Shown piece after piece: positions 11,893 to 26,127 of a stretch of DNA of 64,000 nt. Where the stretch lies: assembly GCA_039545295.1 (NCBI GenBank), contig BCIK01000003.1, positions 558,001 to 622,000 on the forward strand, written 5' to 3'. Source of the DNA: Udeniomyces pyricola (taxonomy: Eukaryota; Basidiomycota; Tremellomycetes; Cystofilobasidiales; Mrakiaceae). Positions within the stretch are counted from its first letter, which is position 1, and each line of letters starts with the position of its first letter. Position numbers and translations under genes: made by a program. The notes below the pieces were generated by a model, which saw nothing but the letters and a program-made list of their open reading frames with translations, did not search any database and was not told where the DNA came from.

Positions 11893-13646
11893 TTACTTCT
11901 TCTCCTGCTGGACGAATTCATCTATCCACGCAACAAGCGCATCGACGCTTTCCTCGGTCACAGCGTTGTATATGGACGCTCGGATACCTAAGCAAAAAAA
12001 AAAGAGAGAGAGAAAGGAAACCATACACAGAAACGAGGGAAAGGAAAGGATCGCGAGATTGTCAGCCATTTAACGATAGACGAGAGACGAAAACGGGATT
12101 GGAAGGGTTCTGAAGATAGAAATTGGGATTTTACCTCCGATGGATCTGTGAGACGGATGAAGGAAGATATTCCATCAGCAAACATGTAAGGAGGGAGAGA
12201 AAAAGAAAGAAGAAAAAAAGAAAAAGGATTCTTACCGGTGACCTTTGAGCTGCCTCAATCCCCTGGCCTCGGCACCCTCGAGAAACCTTTTCTCACCCCC
12301 TTCGAGCTCGCCACTGATCTTCCAGACGACGTTCATCCAGCTCCTCGCTTCGGGTCGGACGTTAAGCTCGAGCACACCAGCCTCGACGCCCTTCTCGAGC
12401 GCCTTGTAAAGCTTGGCTTGCTTGACTTCGTTCTCCTTGGTCTTGACATTGAGTCCACCGTTGGCTCCGAGCAACTTGACGACGAGGGCGGTGATGTAAA
12501 TAGGGAAGACAGGTGGGGTATTGTAAAGCGAGAGCGAGTCGGCCAACGTCTTGTACGACAAAATCTCAGGGATCGGGATCGGCGTCAGAGGGTGATTGGC
12601 GTCGGTCAAGAGATCCTCGTGCACAATCACAATCGTCAAACCCGAGGGCGAGAGGTTCTTTTGGGCACCCGCGTAGATGACGGCGTACTTTTCGATGTTG
12701 GGAATCGGGCGAGAGAGGAAACTCGACGAGAAATCTCCGACGAGCGGCGTGCCTTCAGGAATGAGATCAAAGGGGAAGGCTTCCTTTGCGTCGGGCGAAG
12801 CCGGATATTGGACGCCGTTGATGGTCTCGTTCTCGCAGTAGTACGCAAAGGCGGCCTCTCCCTTGGGAGAGAACTTGTATTCGTCCTTGGCAGGGAGAGT
12901 CGTGAAGCCAGTAGGCTTGGTCGAGGCGACGATGTTGACCTGCGCTTTCTGGCCTGGATGGGCGAGTCGAGCGGCTTCCTGAGAAGCCTTGTGGGACCAC
13001 GTGCCAGTGACGACGTAGTCCATCTTGGGCGGGCTCGAAGGGTTGGTTTTTTGGTAGTGGGACGAGAGAAGGTTGAGAACGACAGAGGCAAACTGCGTAG
13101 TGCCACCACCTTGGGTGAAGAGGATGTGGTGCGTCTTGGGAACTTGGAGAAGGTCTCGGATACCAGCTGCGATAGAAGAAAGCGCAATTGTAAACCTATA
13201 GTCAGTGAGGAGATTGACCTAAAGGCTTGACGTCTAGTGTGTAGATGGCTTGGATATTGGGGGCGAAATGAAGTAGAAGAAGAAGGATGGAGTAGAAGAA
13301 GGAGGATGGATGTAAGGCTAGATGAGGGGAATAAAGTCTGAGCGGACCTTCGGCATCCTTGAGGACCTGGCCGAACTCCTTGCCACGGTGGCTGACTTCG
13401 CAGATACCGATACCTGTTCCGGCAAAGTCAAGAAGCGCCCCCTGAGCCTCCTGGAGAGATGGCAAGCGACGGCAATGGAGCAAACACAGGCGAGTTGAGT
13501 CCAGATGAACGAGTGAGGGAATGAGGCAGAAGAAGCAGCGGGACCTGGGGGGGCAAAAGGGGGTTTCTTACCTGAAGAACGGAAGTGGGCAGTGGCGAAG
13601 GGCCGGCAGCAAAGTTGTGGGTCTTGGATCGAAGGTCGTGGGCCAT
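11893..13646 (-). CDS. SER1: Phosphoserine aminotransferase
   Basis: PLP-dependent class V aminotransferase that converts 3-phosphohydroxypyruvate and glutamate to phosphoserine in serine synthesis. Five exons, in coding order: 13646-13572, 13450-13348, 13166-12236, 12145-12135, 11987-11893, giving 404 residues, the usual family size. Exon 1 has NFAAGPSPLPTSVLQ, exon 2 GTGIGICEVSHRGKEF, exon 3 ILFTQGGGTTQFASVVLNLL and AGAQKNLSPSGLTIVIV, where the lysine binds PLP. The family end motif GHRSIGGIRASIYNAVT is only recovered if an 11-nt exon (12135-12145, encoding SIG plus partial codons) is included between exons 3 and 5; its borders are AG and GTAAAA. The gene is read away from the ZNHIT2-like gene, 277 bp between start codons. 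Confidence 0.95.
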
Positions 13647-13923
13647 GATTGAAGGGGACGAGGATCAAGTGAAGAGGAGGAGTGGATGTAATACGGAGGT
13701 GAAAGGCGATGCCGACTGGGGGGCGGGGCGAGCTCGTCATTCGATCGGATATCGGACTGACATTTCCATGAGTCAGATTCAACATCCGGTTAGTCACCTC
13801 TATGACTCACCAAGTCATGCAATCAGGGCCCAGTATACATTACACAGTACCCAGAACACCATCCCGATCAGCATAACGCGTCTTCATCCGACCGCTCGCC
13901 CCCTGTCCTGTCAGCTGCCATCG
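13647..13923. promoter_or_regulatory. Divergent promoter region SER1 / ZNHIT2-like
   Basis: The start codons of two oppositely oriented genes are 277 bp apart, so both promoters must lie here or overlap. I do not see a clear TATA box. Confidence 0.55.
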
Positions 13924-15915
13924 ATGGAACCCACTCTTAAGACCAAGAAGCCCAACATTCGGTTGCCGTTCACTGTCGGGCGTCTCCCTAACGAGGGCAA
14001 CAAACCCAAACCCATTTGTGGCATGTACGTCCATCAGTCTCTCACCCACTCTTGGCTTGTTCCTTCTCCTCGGCTCAGCTGCTGAGCACAGACGTTTCCC
14101 TTGCAGTCCTTCTTGCTCCTAAGACCCAAATCTAAGACGTATGTGCTGAGTCTCTCGACGCTCCTCTCTCCCCTCCCCTCCTTTTGTTGTCGTTCCAATC
14201 CAATTCCTTCCCCCCCCCCCTCCCCCCCTTCTTCCACGATCTTGCCGAAACCGGCCTATTCTCAGCTGTCGCGTCCAAGCCTCGACCTATGCTTGCCCAC
14301 GCTGCAACATTCCATATTGCTCCCTTGCTTGCTATCAGCACCCAACAAAGCACTCCCAGTGCTCCGAGCCCTTTTACAAGGAGGAGGTCTCTCGCGAGAT
14401 CGGCCAGGACAGCCGGCGGACGGGCGAGGAGAAGAACAAGATGTTCGAGCTCCTCAAGCGTTTTGAAGAAGGGGCTGGAAAGGAGGAACCGCTGGATATG
14501 AGTGAACTGCATGAAGGTGACGAAGACGAAGAAGATGATGATCCAGACGGGCTGGAGACGTTGGCGAGGTTACTTGAGGACAGTGATATCGGTACGCCAA
14601 GCCACAACATCATCGCTTGGATCGGTACCTCTAACATCTGGGCGCTAAGAACTGACGACTTTGTAACGCTTTGACGATCGACTCGACATTGTGTAGACTC
14701 GATGCCTCCAGAGCAGCTTCTCGAGCTGCTGCCGCCACACCTCAAAGATCAGTTTCTGTCAGCTATCAACTCGGATCCTGGGTCGTCCTCGCTCTTGCAA
14801 ACCCTTCTATCTTCTCCAGCCCTGCAAGACGACACAAGTGAACGACCCTGGTGGATCAATGATGAGGGTAGCAACCTTGAAGCTAATGACAACGAGGTTG
14901 AGTCAGCTGGCAAGCGACCGGCACCGAAGCGACTAATCTTGCCGCAAGGTCTCGAGCCATCAAAAGACGTTGCCGAGAAGATGATGTACAACATTCTATC
15001 CATCACGTGAGTTCTGTGCCACGACCAGATGTTATGGTTTGGAAATCAAGACGCTGAACTCATGTCGGACCGTGCCCCTGTCGTTTGCTTCCTCTTCTCG
15101 CTATCAGCATCGCATACATCCAAACCACCCTCTTCTTTATCAAATCTCCTCTATCTCCGGATGTTCCCAATCACCCTACTTCCTCAAATCCTGTTGTCAA
15201 CACGGACCACACCCTTGAAGCAGCCACACATCTTCTCTCCCTTCTCCCTTTCCTCGCCGATCCCAAGTCGACCCTTCTCCTCTCTACGTTTTCTCAATCT
15301 ACGCTCTTCATCCGCTCTCGCCTGCCAGGCTCAGTCATCTTCCCTGCCGCCTCGAGACTGCTCTTCCTCATGCTTCCCCTCCTTCGACCACCGATAGACC
15401 TCTCGGCCCCGCATCCGCTCGCGCTCGTCCTTGCGGACGTGCATCGCCTTTTGAGCTTGCAGGGACTTGAGGGCGAACTCAAGAAAAGCGCAAAGGTTGC
15501 CAGGAAGAAACTTGAGTTTCTCGCCGCGTGTGTCGGAGTCGTTGGAAGGACCGCATGGGAGGGTATAAAGAATTTGGTTGAGAAGGAGCTTGAAAAGCAA
15601 GCGGCGGAGGAAGAAGATGGATCCGACGAGGAAGCAGGGGATGATGACGATGCGGGCATGGAAGAGTTTGGGATTGGACGAAAGACGAGGCAAGGATTGA
15701 CGGTTGGTCGCGATGAGGACGAGGTTGGCAGCGCGAGAGGTGCGGTCACTTATCCTTCTCAACCTCGGACGTCTCTTAGAGGAGCGAAGATTGAGGTTTT
15801 GGAAGAAGTGTCAACGGTCGGAGACGGATCTGACGGACTTGCCGAGCACGTCCCGGTGTCATCGATGAATTCGCCGAGAATCGTCGAGATTCTGAATGAA
15901 GATGAACCGATGTAG
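13924..15915 (+). CDS. ZNHIT2: HIT-type zinc finger protein, ZNHIT2-like
   Basis: ZNHIT2 proteins act with the R2TP/RUVBL chaperone system in assembly of the U5 snRNP and related complexes. Four exons (13924-14024, 14266-14591, 14697-15006, 15108-15915) give 514 residues. The zf-HIT domain is split by the first intron: CGICRVQASTYACPRCN, IPYCSLACYQHPTKHSQCS and EPFYKEEV provide the C-x2-C...C-x2-C...C-x3-C...H...C pattern at about residues 32-66. An acidic segment follows (DEDEEDDDPDGLETLARLL), then PPEQLLELLPPHLKDQFLSA and a helical C-terminal half, ending in a poorly conserved acidic tail. The zf-HIT motif alone could also fit other ZNHIT members, but length and the post-finger region resemble ZNHIT2. 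Choosing the acceptor at 14265 is decided by recovery of the cysteine pattern. Confidence 0.85.
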
Positions 15916-16343
15916 GGGATATTTGTATATATATGTACGAGGGTAGAAGATCAGCAGCCTCTTGCATGTATTGTACCATATGTTTGTGATTCTACACATA
16001 GCTTCTGATCGATCTCGATGAGCTTGAAGGAATTTGCTCCTCATGCAAGCCGTCAGCATGTGATGACGATCAATAAATATGTGCATGCATGCGAACTGGC
16101 TAGCGACTCGTGAGCTCATCGGCGAGATACACGCGTAGTTGATCGATTGTACGTCGACCGCGGGTGTGGATGAGACGAACGTTGAGATCGATGTCGAGAA
16201 GGAAGGCGTCGTCTGAGAAATGATACGGAATATGGAACATTCATGAGTCCTGCCAACTGCGGCCTTGGTCGATCTTCTTCAATCGTCATCCACGTCCGTC
16301 CCCTTCATCTCGCGATCTCGCGTGCTATATCCACCCCACCGTC
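15916..16343. other. Intergenic region with polyadenylation-like signal
   Basis: A TATATATAT stretch follows the stop codon at about 15926, and an AATAAA (about 16072) lies some 155 nt downstream of it. The palindromic run GTGCATGCATGC is at about 16081. Nothing else is recognised before the next start codon. Confidence 0.4.
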
Positions 16344-18137
16344 ATGTCCAACCTGCCCCCCTCGCCTCCTGCCGAGTCAGCTCAGCCTCGTTCTGAACAA
16401 ACCGCACTCGTCCCAGATCCATCCATCACCCCTGTGCCTACGACACACGACGCCGACATCCCAGCTTCATCAACAAGTCGCGCCAGCCTTCCTACTTCTC
16501 CTGCCCCTCTTCCATCCACTGCTACTCCACCACCTGCACCAGACCCTCTTGATATCTCAGCTCAGGAGGATGTCTTACAAGCTCTTGCACCCCACACCTC
16601 TGAAGGGGCCTTTGCAAGCTCCTCGAATGCACCCTCGACGGCGACGAGCACTTCCATCATGGATGTCTCCACGGAACCTCCTCTGAGCAACCCGTCGAAT
16701 TCTCAGCCTGATCCTGCATCGATCTCTGCTCAACAACAAATTGTGACATCTGGACCCACACCTGCTCCCAGTTCGATGGCCGGTTCTGCTGAGGCTGCTG
16801 ATCCTACTTCGTCTCCCCGTCGATCATCTGGTTCGGACCCCATGGCGCTGCTCGCGCAGTTTCTTACCCAACTGACTGTCCATGCCCAAAAGGCTGAGCT
16901 CACCGAGATGCTCGAGGCCTGCCGACACGCTGTAGTCTGGGTGAGTACATTCTTCTCGGTCATGATGAGCCTATCGCGTGCTACAACCAAAGATCTGCTC
17001 GAGCTAATTGATCCTCTATGACCTGGACAGAACGTACACCAGGATATGCCCTCAGAAACGGACGTGTTCTACATTGCACCGACCCTCCTTCTCCAACTTA
17101 TTATGGGTGAAGTGTACGTGTTGATATCAGTGCTGCTTTCCTGGTCATATTGATAGATAGCTGATGGCGCCCTCGTCATGTGCTCTCGCATCTCTTGCTA
17201 TGTTATCCAGCCCGAGCGCAGTGAACACTCTTCAGCAGACTTCTTTGGTTCACCAATCCCATCCCATCATGATTCATCTGGCGACTTTGGCCTCGGCCAC
17301 TAAGAACCACCAATACGAGACGGCATGGTCGTCGATAGATGCTCTCAGCAATGTGAGAAGAGCCCCATCCCCCCTTGAACGGTGATCATGTCACATGACG
17401 AGGCGACTTGCGCATCGATCTGATCACATAACGCGATGGTTCTGACATAACACTTACACAGATCGTCACAACATCTGAGAAACCCTCGCCCAGTCTCCAG
17501 CAAAACTGCTACGTGATCCTCGAGTACCTCTTAGCGCGCTATGAGCGTGAGTTAAGTCTTTCCATCGTTTCTTTTTTCTACATATACAAAGCTAACTGAT
17601 GTCCTCTTTCCTCCTGGTCTCTGCCGTTTTTTTTTTTTGCTTTCCAAATCATCAGGGTTCTACACCCAAAAGATCAGTGGAACCATATCTCAGTGTTACG
17701 CTACGATTCCACTGGCCGAATTGGCATCTTACCTAGGTCGTGGTCCGGTTGATACTGCAAGACGTTGGTGTTGATCGGATTTATGCGTCCCTCTGCTTGT
17801 GTCGAGTCTCGCTAACATTGGCCCTGATTTGACCGTGTTTTGATCCTTCTTTTCTCCGCCGTCTTTTTTGTTTGTTTGTTCCTCTTCTGTTTATTTAGTC
17901 GTCAAGGAGAATGGATGGTCGCTCGATGAAGCCACTTCGCTCGTTACCCCAGTCAAACCGGGTTCGTTACTCTTTAATCCTCTGTTTCCTTCAAAGACTT
18001 GGACCTGATTGACTTATTTCTTTTGTGTTCTTTTGAATGGTCTGTGAGTGTCTTTAGATGGAGGTAGGAATTCCGCTTCGACGATCAAGCAGTTTGATCA
18101 GCTGGCAAAGAGCCTTGCTGCGTTGGAGCAGCGTTGA
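16344..18137 (+). CDS. CSN8: COP9 signalosome subunit 8-like protein (PCI-type C-terminus)
   Basis: CSN8 is a small PCI-domain subunit of the COP9 signalosome, which removes NEDD8 from cullins. Seven exons (16344-16940, 17031-17113, 17211-17352, 17462-17546, 17656-17763, 17899-17961, 18058-18137) give 385 residues. About 165 N-terminal residues are Ser/Pro/Thr-rich and probably disordered, an unusual extension. The helical part reads HPIMIHLATLASATKNHQYE, CYVILEYLLARYERF and IPLAELASYLGRGPVDTAR. The end, VVKENGWSLDEATSLVTPVKP and a terminal helix QFDQLAKSLAALEQ, resembles the CSN8 winged-helix end (GW...D...VLPRKP). The donor after exon 5 (GTTGGT at 17764) is weak and was chosen for phase. 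The alternatives in this superfamily are Rpn12 and eIF3k; the conserved end favours CSN8. Confidence 0.68.
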
Positions 18138-18572
18138 TGATGGATTAGTCGATGGTGTTGTCGGGCGATCGAGGACGGGCGAGAGAGAGAAAGAGTGATG
18201 TTGATGTGGAATGAGCGTGCATGATTGATGAGTGACTAATTCATCATGAAATATGTCATGTATATTGAGAGGGAAAGCAGCAGGGGTGATACTTAGTAAG
18301 AGCTGACTGATGATTGATGATGGATCAAGATTGATTTCTTACATAAACGTCATCTTTCATCATGTGGCGACGCCGCAGCCGGCCGGCCGATGTTACCGGA
18401 CGAGCTGACCAACCTGTTTCGCCCTTTTGTCCGGGCATCCATCCCATCACCCTTTCAAAATCCCCAACTTTCAGACGTTCCCTTTCTCTATCAACCACGT
18501 CCTTGCACCCTCTTATCCCTTACGCCTACTTTTTACTCCCCTCCTCCCTATCACATTCACACCTCTCGCACC
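18138..18572. other. Intergenic region, CSN8-like to Old Yellow Enzyme
   Basis: The first part is purine-rich and AT-rich; from about 18420 to 18570 the plus strand is strongly pyrimidine-rich, a typical leader ahead of the start codon at 18573. No gene is seen. Confidence 0.4.
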
Positions 18573-20794
<2,222 letters not shown>

Positions 20795-22066
20795 ATGATT
20801 TAGTTCTTTTCTTCCATACATAGACAAACCTTCTCTTTTTTGATGCCCACATACACTGTACACTGCCTTTTATCTTGAGACGGTTCAATCTACTTTAGAT
20901 GTCTTCCACCTCCTTATTATAGCCCTCTGCGCCCTTGGCGATGTCGTTCCGGTTTAGTGGCCGCTCGGCTCTGTTGTTTGATTTTGTTGACGAATGAAGA
21001 TGTCCTATTTTACGTCTATCGACATTGAGCTACGTTGTGGTGGCTGGTGTGATGGATGGTAGCGTGGGTTTGATCTAATGGTGGCCGAAGCGTCGGAGTG
21101 CATAAAATCGCGTCATCATGATCGACGCGTCCTGGTTTGGTTTTTATTTTTATTCTTGGTTTTATTTGTTTTGTTTTGGGTGTTGAAGCTGGGAGGAGCG
21201 TTTGGATTCTTATGCCTCCTTTAATAGTCGAACCCACGTCCCTCCCTCCCTCGTTCCTTCCTTCCTTTGACTTGACCGCTTTGATCGACATCATCTTCAC
21301 ACCCCTCGCCTTATCTCTCCAGCGTCCGCCATCTCGACGACATCATCATCCCTCTCAAACCCTCTACTACTACGTACAACAGCTTTCCGGTCACCATCTG
21401 CCTCAGCCACAATCGTTTGGACGTACAATCCATATTTCGCCATTGACAGACGATTATAGACAGTAGCTCGACGTTTCACCATCCTGCCTGCCCTTTGAGG
21501 CCGCTCGGCTCCCCCCCCCCCCCTTCCGATCTATTCCCCCCTCCCCCCCCTCTCTGTGCGTGGCCGAACGATCGATCTTGTTGGTTTGAAAGTAAGTTGG
21601 TTGGAGTGGGTCGATCTTTGTGTTGCCCCTGTTAGGACGGGACGGTTGGGATCGAAACGGAAAGGAGGCGGGAGAGGAGGCTGCTGGACATCCTTCTTTC
21701 TACAACAAGTCGAGAGACAGGCTTTCGGTGTTTGGCTATTGGCGCCTTCCGCCATTCACCCGTTCCCTCCCCTTCGCCTCCTTACGTTCTACACCCTTGC
21801 TATTCAGTCCTCACTCATCCATATCCTCTTTGTCGTCCATCGCCCCCCATCTCCCGTTTCGTCCCCTTCCCAGGCTAAAGATACATCCCCCTTCCCTTCG
21901 TGTCCACTTGCGTCCGCCCTTGTCTCCCCTTCGCTTTCCCTCCCCCCCTCTCTTCGATCACGTTCACCCAGCTTTGCATACATCACCCTCAGCCTGGCGT
22001 CCATCCCTTATTCATCATCAGTCTCATCCTCTCTATCACCTCCAGCTGCCGGCTCGCATCTCAACT
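20795..22066. other. Intergenic region with long pyrimidine-rich leader
   Basis: The 3' end of the Old Yellow Enzyme gene is followed by AT-rich then T/G-rich sequence (21130-21190). From 21230 to 22066 the plus strand is largely pyrimidine, with C runs near 21513 and 21538 and repeated CCTCC/TCCCT units. It is probably promoter and long leader of the gene at 22067. Frames such as 21556-22200 and 21620-22366 upstream of the chosen ATG have low-complexity translations and are not supported. Confidence 0.4.
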
Positions 22067-24634
22067 ATGCTCGCATCGCCTCCCAGTTCGCCCCCTCGGC
22101 CTTCGTCCTCGAGTTCTTCTCGACAACTAGCTGCTGTCGAGCGACCGCACTCCGCAGGCAGCGCCCGTCTGCGCGATGCCCCGTTCAGGAGACAGTCTGA
22201 GCCGACTTACGCACGAAGGGAAGGTCGACTCACCAGTGGTGCTTACTCACACTCACGACCCATTTTGGGTCAAGGCGGTAAGCAAGTGAGCGCGGCGAGA
22301 GCTATGAGATCGGATAGGTACGTATACGCGTCGCCTCGTTGTTCTGGCAATTCAAGCTACCCCTGAGATATCATGCCGTCATCCCCCCCCCCAACCCGTC
22401 CTGCCTGCGCTCATCTCGTCCTCGACGTGTATCTTGTATGAACCCGACAAGCTGACTCATCGACATCCCTTTGCAGGCCAAATGGAGCCAAGTCACCCAA
22501 GCTTGGCAGGGGAATACCTTCACCTGGCCGTCCACGAGCCTTACATCGAGCCTCAACGACGCCCCGACCCCCTACACCTCCCTCCTCCCCCTCCGATCGG
22601 GCGCGATCTTCCACCGAAACGACTCCCCGTGCACTATGTCGTGACCTCGATGAGGAGTCGACCATGATGGGTCAACCGCGTTCACCAATCCCACTCCGAT
22701 TACACCTCTCGTCGTCTGCTGCGTGCACGTTTGCGCCACCGACGATTCTGACGCCTCGTGCCTCGCCCATCACGCAGCCCATTCCTTTACAGACGGAACC
22801 TTGCTCTGCACCTGTCTTTCGACGATGCTCGTCCTCTTCTAGTCACCCTACTATCCAGCGATCGACCTCTCTCTCGCACCGTCCTGTCCCGGTTCAACGA
22901 TCTCACACTAAGGGTGATGGCACGACGACGACTACTACCCATGGCGCCAGCAGTCACTATTTGAGCAAATCTCCTCGCCGTCGAATCGCATCGGAACTCC
23001 CGCCTGATCGCGGTCCCGACGATGACTGCTTCTTCACACGTATCCAACTCCATCACAGTCACGCTGAGGAGAGGCTTCGAGATTTGCTGGATAAGGACAA
23101 ACACCCGCCGTCGAATTCTCCAGCTGGATCGTCCCCTTGCTCAGCTATGACTTCGCCTTATTGGATTCCGACGCCGTCCTCTGTCGAGGTCGTTCAGACG
23201 CTCGGGTGCGAGACCGAACTTGAGTCGGAACGAGCGCGGGAGTTTAGGCTCTTTACCGAGCAGCTGGCTCGTGCTGAGCGGGAGTCGAACCGCCAACTCG
23301 AGATTTTTAATCGGGAGATGGAGCTTTGGATGATGGGATCAGGAACCCAGCCGAGCATGCTTGTTCTACAGGAAGAGGAGAGGAAGCGTGCGCTCGAGGA
23401 GAAAGGAAAGCAACGGCCGACGAGTTTGACGAGGTTTGGAGGAGGAGGTGGTAGTGGTGGTTTTAATAATGGCGGAGGGAGTTATCCTGCTAGTCTTATG
23501 TCACAACGATCGCTGCCTACCGTCGAGGAGCCAGAGACGATGACGGTAGCATTGGCATCATCAACTTCGTCATCGACGCATCACCACCCACATCCTCTCC
23601 CGACATCGTCGCGAGCATCAGCCGCTACACAACAAACCAAAAAACGAACGCATTCCATCTCGACTTCGTCTCTTTCATCCATCGTTCCTTCGTCCCTCCG
23701 AATGAGCAGTACATCTACCTCTCCCACTTCCTCTTCTGCTTCCTCTCCGACCCGACTTGGCCCTACGCGTTCTTTGACGGCCGAAGCGACGCTCTCACCT
23801 CTCACGGCGGCAAGCACGTGTTCCCAGCGTCATCCTCCTCCTCCTTCTCCTCCTTTCGCGCCGTCTTCCCGGAACACAAGGTCAACGACGTGTCCTCTCT
23901 CTACACCTCCATCCTTCTCTGACCATCTTTCCGTCTCATCTGGGTCCTCGGGACTCGTATCGTTTGAACCTCTGGTTCAACCGCCGCAACCTGGGCGACC
24001 ACTTCATCGCAAGCACGAACATCTGTATCGGCATCTCTCAGCACGTTCTTGTCCATCCCCACCTCTTCATTCCAACTCTATCTTTACAAAGTTCACTTCC
24101 TCGTCTTCCTCCGCCTCCGCTGCCATCCCTACGACTACCACTCCTGCCATGTCCAAGAACCTCCCGCTCTCGAGAACGAGGATGCAGACGTCTCGTTCGA
24201 ATGGCCCGAGTGGGAGTATGATGCCTTCTTCACCTTGTCGACTCCGTGCTACACCATCGCGCTTGCTATCTTCGTCATCCTCATCGTCATCGTCGGCGCC
24301 GGTGGCGGCGGCGAGTTACTCGAGCTCGAACATTGCGCCGGGAGATCGACCGTTTAATCTTGAGTGGTCCTTGGCGCGGGCGGAAGAGATCGGAGCGAGA
24401 GGTAGGAGATACGTTAGCTTGCAGGAGATTGGGATCGGGAAGCCGTTTGAGGACGAGGAGGGAGAGGAAGAAGAAGAGGAGGGAGAGGAAGAAGGAGGAG
24501 AGGGGGTTAGGGAGGTGATTGGAGGGAGAGGAGAGGGGCAAGATGGGCATGGGGAGGACGAGACGAGAGGAAAGAAGGGAAGACGAGGGGGTGGAAGTTG
24601 GTTGAGATGGTTCGGAGCGGGTTCAAGAGATTAG
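22067..24634 (+). CDS. Unrecognised Ser/Pro/Thr-rich, mostly disordered protein
   Basis: Two exons (22067-22317 and 22477-24634) give 802 residues. I do not recognise the family. The first 190 residues are Ser/Pro/Arg-rich. The only part that looks folded is about residues 195-310 (FFTRIQLHHSHAEERLRDLL, then ETELESERAREFRLFTEQLA and ESNRQLEIFNREMELWMMG), which should form helices and perhaps a coiled coil. Long Ser/Thr homopolymeric stretches follow, then PGDRPFNLEWSLARAEEIGA and YVSLQEIGIGKPF, an acidic run of Glu/Gly and a basic, Trp-containing tail (KKGRRGGGSWLRWFGAG). The start was chosen as the first ATG whose frame continues with proline/serine-rich coding sequence into the splice site; earlier in-frame ATGs are absent from the pyrimidine leader. 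It could be a regulatory or cell-cortex adaptor, but that is a guess. Confidence 0.62.
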
Positions 24635-24875
24635 TTGGATGGGGCGCTCCGCTGTTCAGGTGACCATTGTCGTCCATCACCCGTAATCATTGTCGTCTTC
24701 TTCATCGTCGTCGTCGTCATCATCAATATCATCACCATCATCATCATCATCATCGATAATTGATCTCCACCTTCTCTCCTTGCTTTGGATAACGATTTTT
24801 GAAACTCCGCTTGCTTTCTTTCAATTACTTTCTCATTGGTTCTCCTTGCTTTCTTCTCTATCTCTCTTCAAATCG

Positions 24876-24895
24876 TTTTTTTTTTTTTTTTTTTT
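24876..24895 (+). repeat. T homopolymer, 20 bases
   Basis: Uninterrupted run of T downstream of the Ser-rich gene. Confidence 0.9.
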
Positions 24896-25083
24896 GCTTA
24901 CTGTTTCGTCGTCGTTCCATCTGCATTCGATCTGCATCATCCACCCCCATTCCTTCCTTCCCCTCTCCATCCCTTCTGCATGCACACCAACAACAAACAC
25001 ACGTCCGATCCCTTTGTATAACGTACCAACCCACGTCATCATCAACCCATGGACTATCAGCTCGATCAACTCCGACCGGCCAA

Positions 25084-25085
<2 letters not shown>

Positions 25086-25120
<35 letters not shown>
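25086..25120 (+). repeat. T homopolymer, 35 bases
   Basis: Uninterrupted run of T; equal in length to the A run at the end of the amine oxidase gene. Confidence 0.9.
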
Positions 25121-25122
<2 letters not shown>

Positions 25123-25577
25123 GGTCGACCCCATTCATTCCCTGGTCTTCTTCTTTCCATCTTTCTCTCTCGCATGTTCATCCATTCATTTATATCCACT
25201 TTTTTTTTCTTCTTTTAAACCTTTTTTCTTCAGTAGAAACGAAATCCCCCCGGACGGACGTATACAACGGACCTATATCCAGATCAAGTCTCACACGCTC
25301 ATGTCATCCCAATTTATTTATTTTTTTCTTTCAAAAATCCTTATCCCAATTCGCGACGCACTGTCATAAGATAACCGATCTATCTATCTCGCTGTTTTCC
25401 TTTCCTCCTCCCCCCCCCCTTTCCCCTCTCCCCTTCCGGCTTGCTTCTCTTCCCAGACCATATACCTGTCAACCTTCCACGACAGCTTTGATATCTCACT
25501 AGTAGCTAGTGGTTCCAACATCCCCCCTTTTTCCCCTTCCCCGGGCTCCCCCGATCATCGACCTCCTTTCTGTATCT

Positions 25578-25580
<3 letters not shown>

Positions 25581-25611
<31 letters not shown>
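25581..25611 (+). repeat. T homopolymer, 31 bases
   Basis: Uninterrupted run of T followed by ATTAAAAAA. Confidence 0.9.
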
Positions 25612-25613
<2 letters not shown>

Positions 25614-26093
25614 TAAAAAAATTCCTTTTTGAAACTCCCTGTTTTTTTTTGGGAGGGGGGTTGGGTTAGGTTGATGATCTCCCTCGACATGCACTTTTGG
25701 CTTGTTTTTTTCTTCGTTGTGAGATCACCGTACCGAATATATATACATATACACGTTGACGTATGACGCTTTGCATGCATGCATGTCCATGAAATGCATT
25801 CACGCGCTCGACGGTTCATTCACACGTTGAGAGAAAAAAAAAAAGAAGAAAAGGAGGGATGGCGGTACTCATGATAAAGCGCAGGACTGTCTTTAGTCGG
25901 TTTTGGATTATTTTTTTTTTTTCTTCTTCTGTTTTTCTGTTTTTCTTCTTTTTTTTTTCTCTCTTCTTCTTTGCCTTCCTATAAACGAGGACCAGATGTA
26001 GGGTATAAGCGTATGGTAGGTAAGGTAAGGTAAGGTAGGTGTATGTTCCTGCCATCGTCGGACTCATGAGAGTGGTCTCAAAACTTCTTCTTC

Positions 26094-26095
26094 TC

Positions 26096-26126
<31 letters not shown>

Positions 26127-26127
26127 T
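26094..26127 (+). repeat. TTTC tetranucleotide microsatellite
   Basis: About eight tandem TTTC units with slight variation at the ends. Confidence 0.85.

Noticed and set aside
12238..13230. 330-codon plus-strand frame
   Set aside because: It is the antisense shadow of the phosphoserine aminotransferase exon, whose motifs on the minus strand are unmistakable.
14090..14165. Candidate extra exon in the ZNHIT2-like gene near 14107-14138
   Set aside because: Every acceptor tested leads to a stop codon, whereas joining 14024 directly to 14266 restores the complete zinc-finger cysteine pattern.
26016..26040. Short TAAGG tandem repeat resembling a telomeric or tract-like motif
   Set aside because: Only about three units, in the middle of low-complexity intergenic sequence flanked by housekeeping genes.
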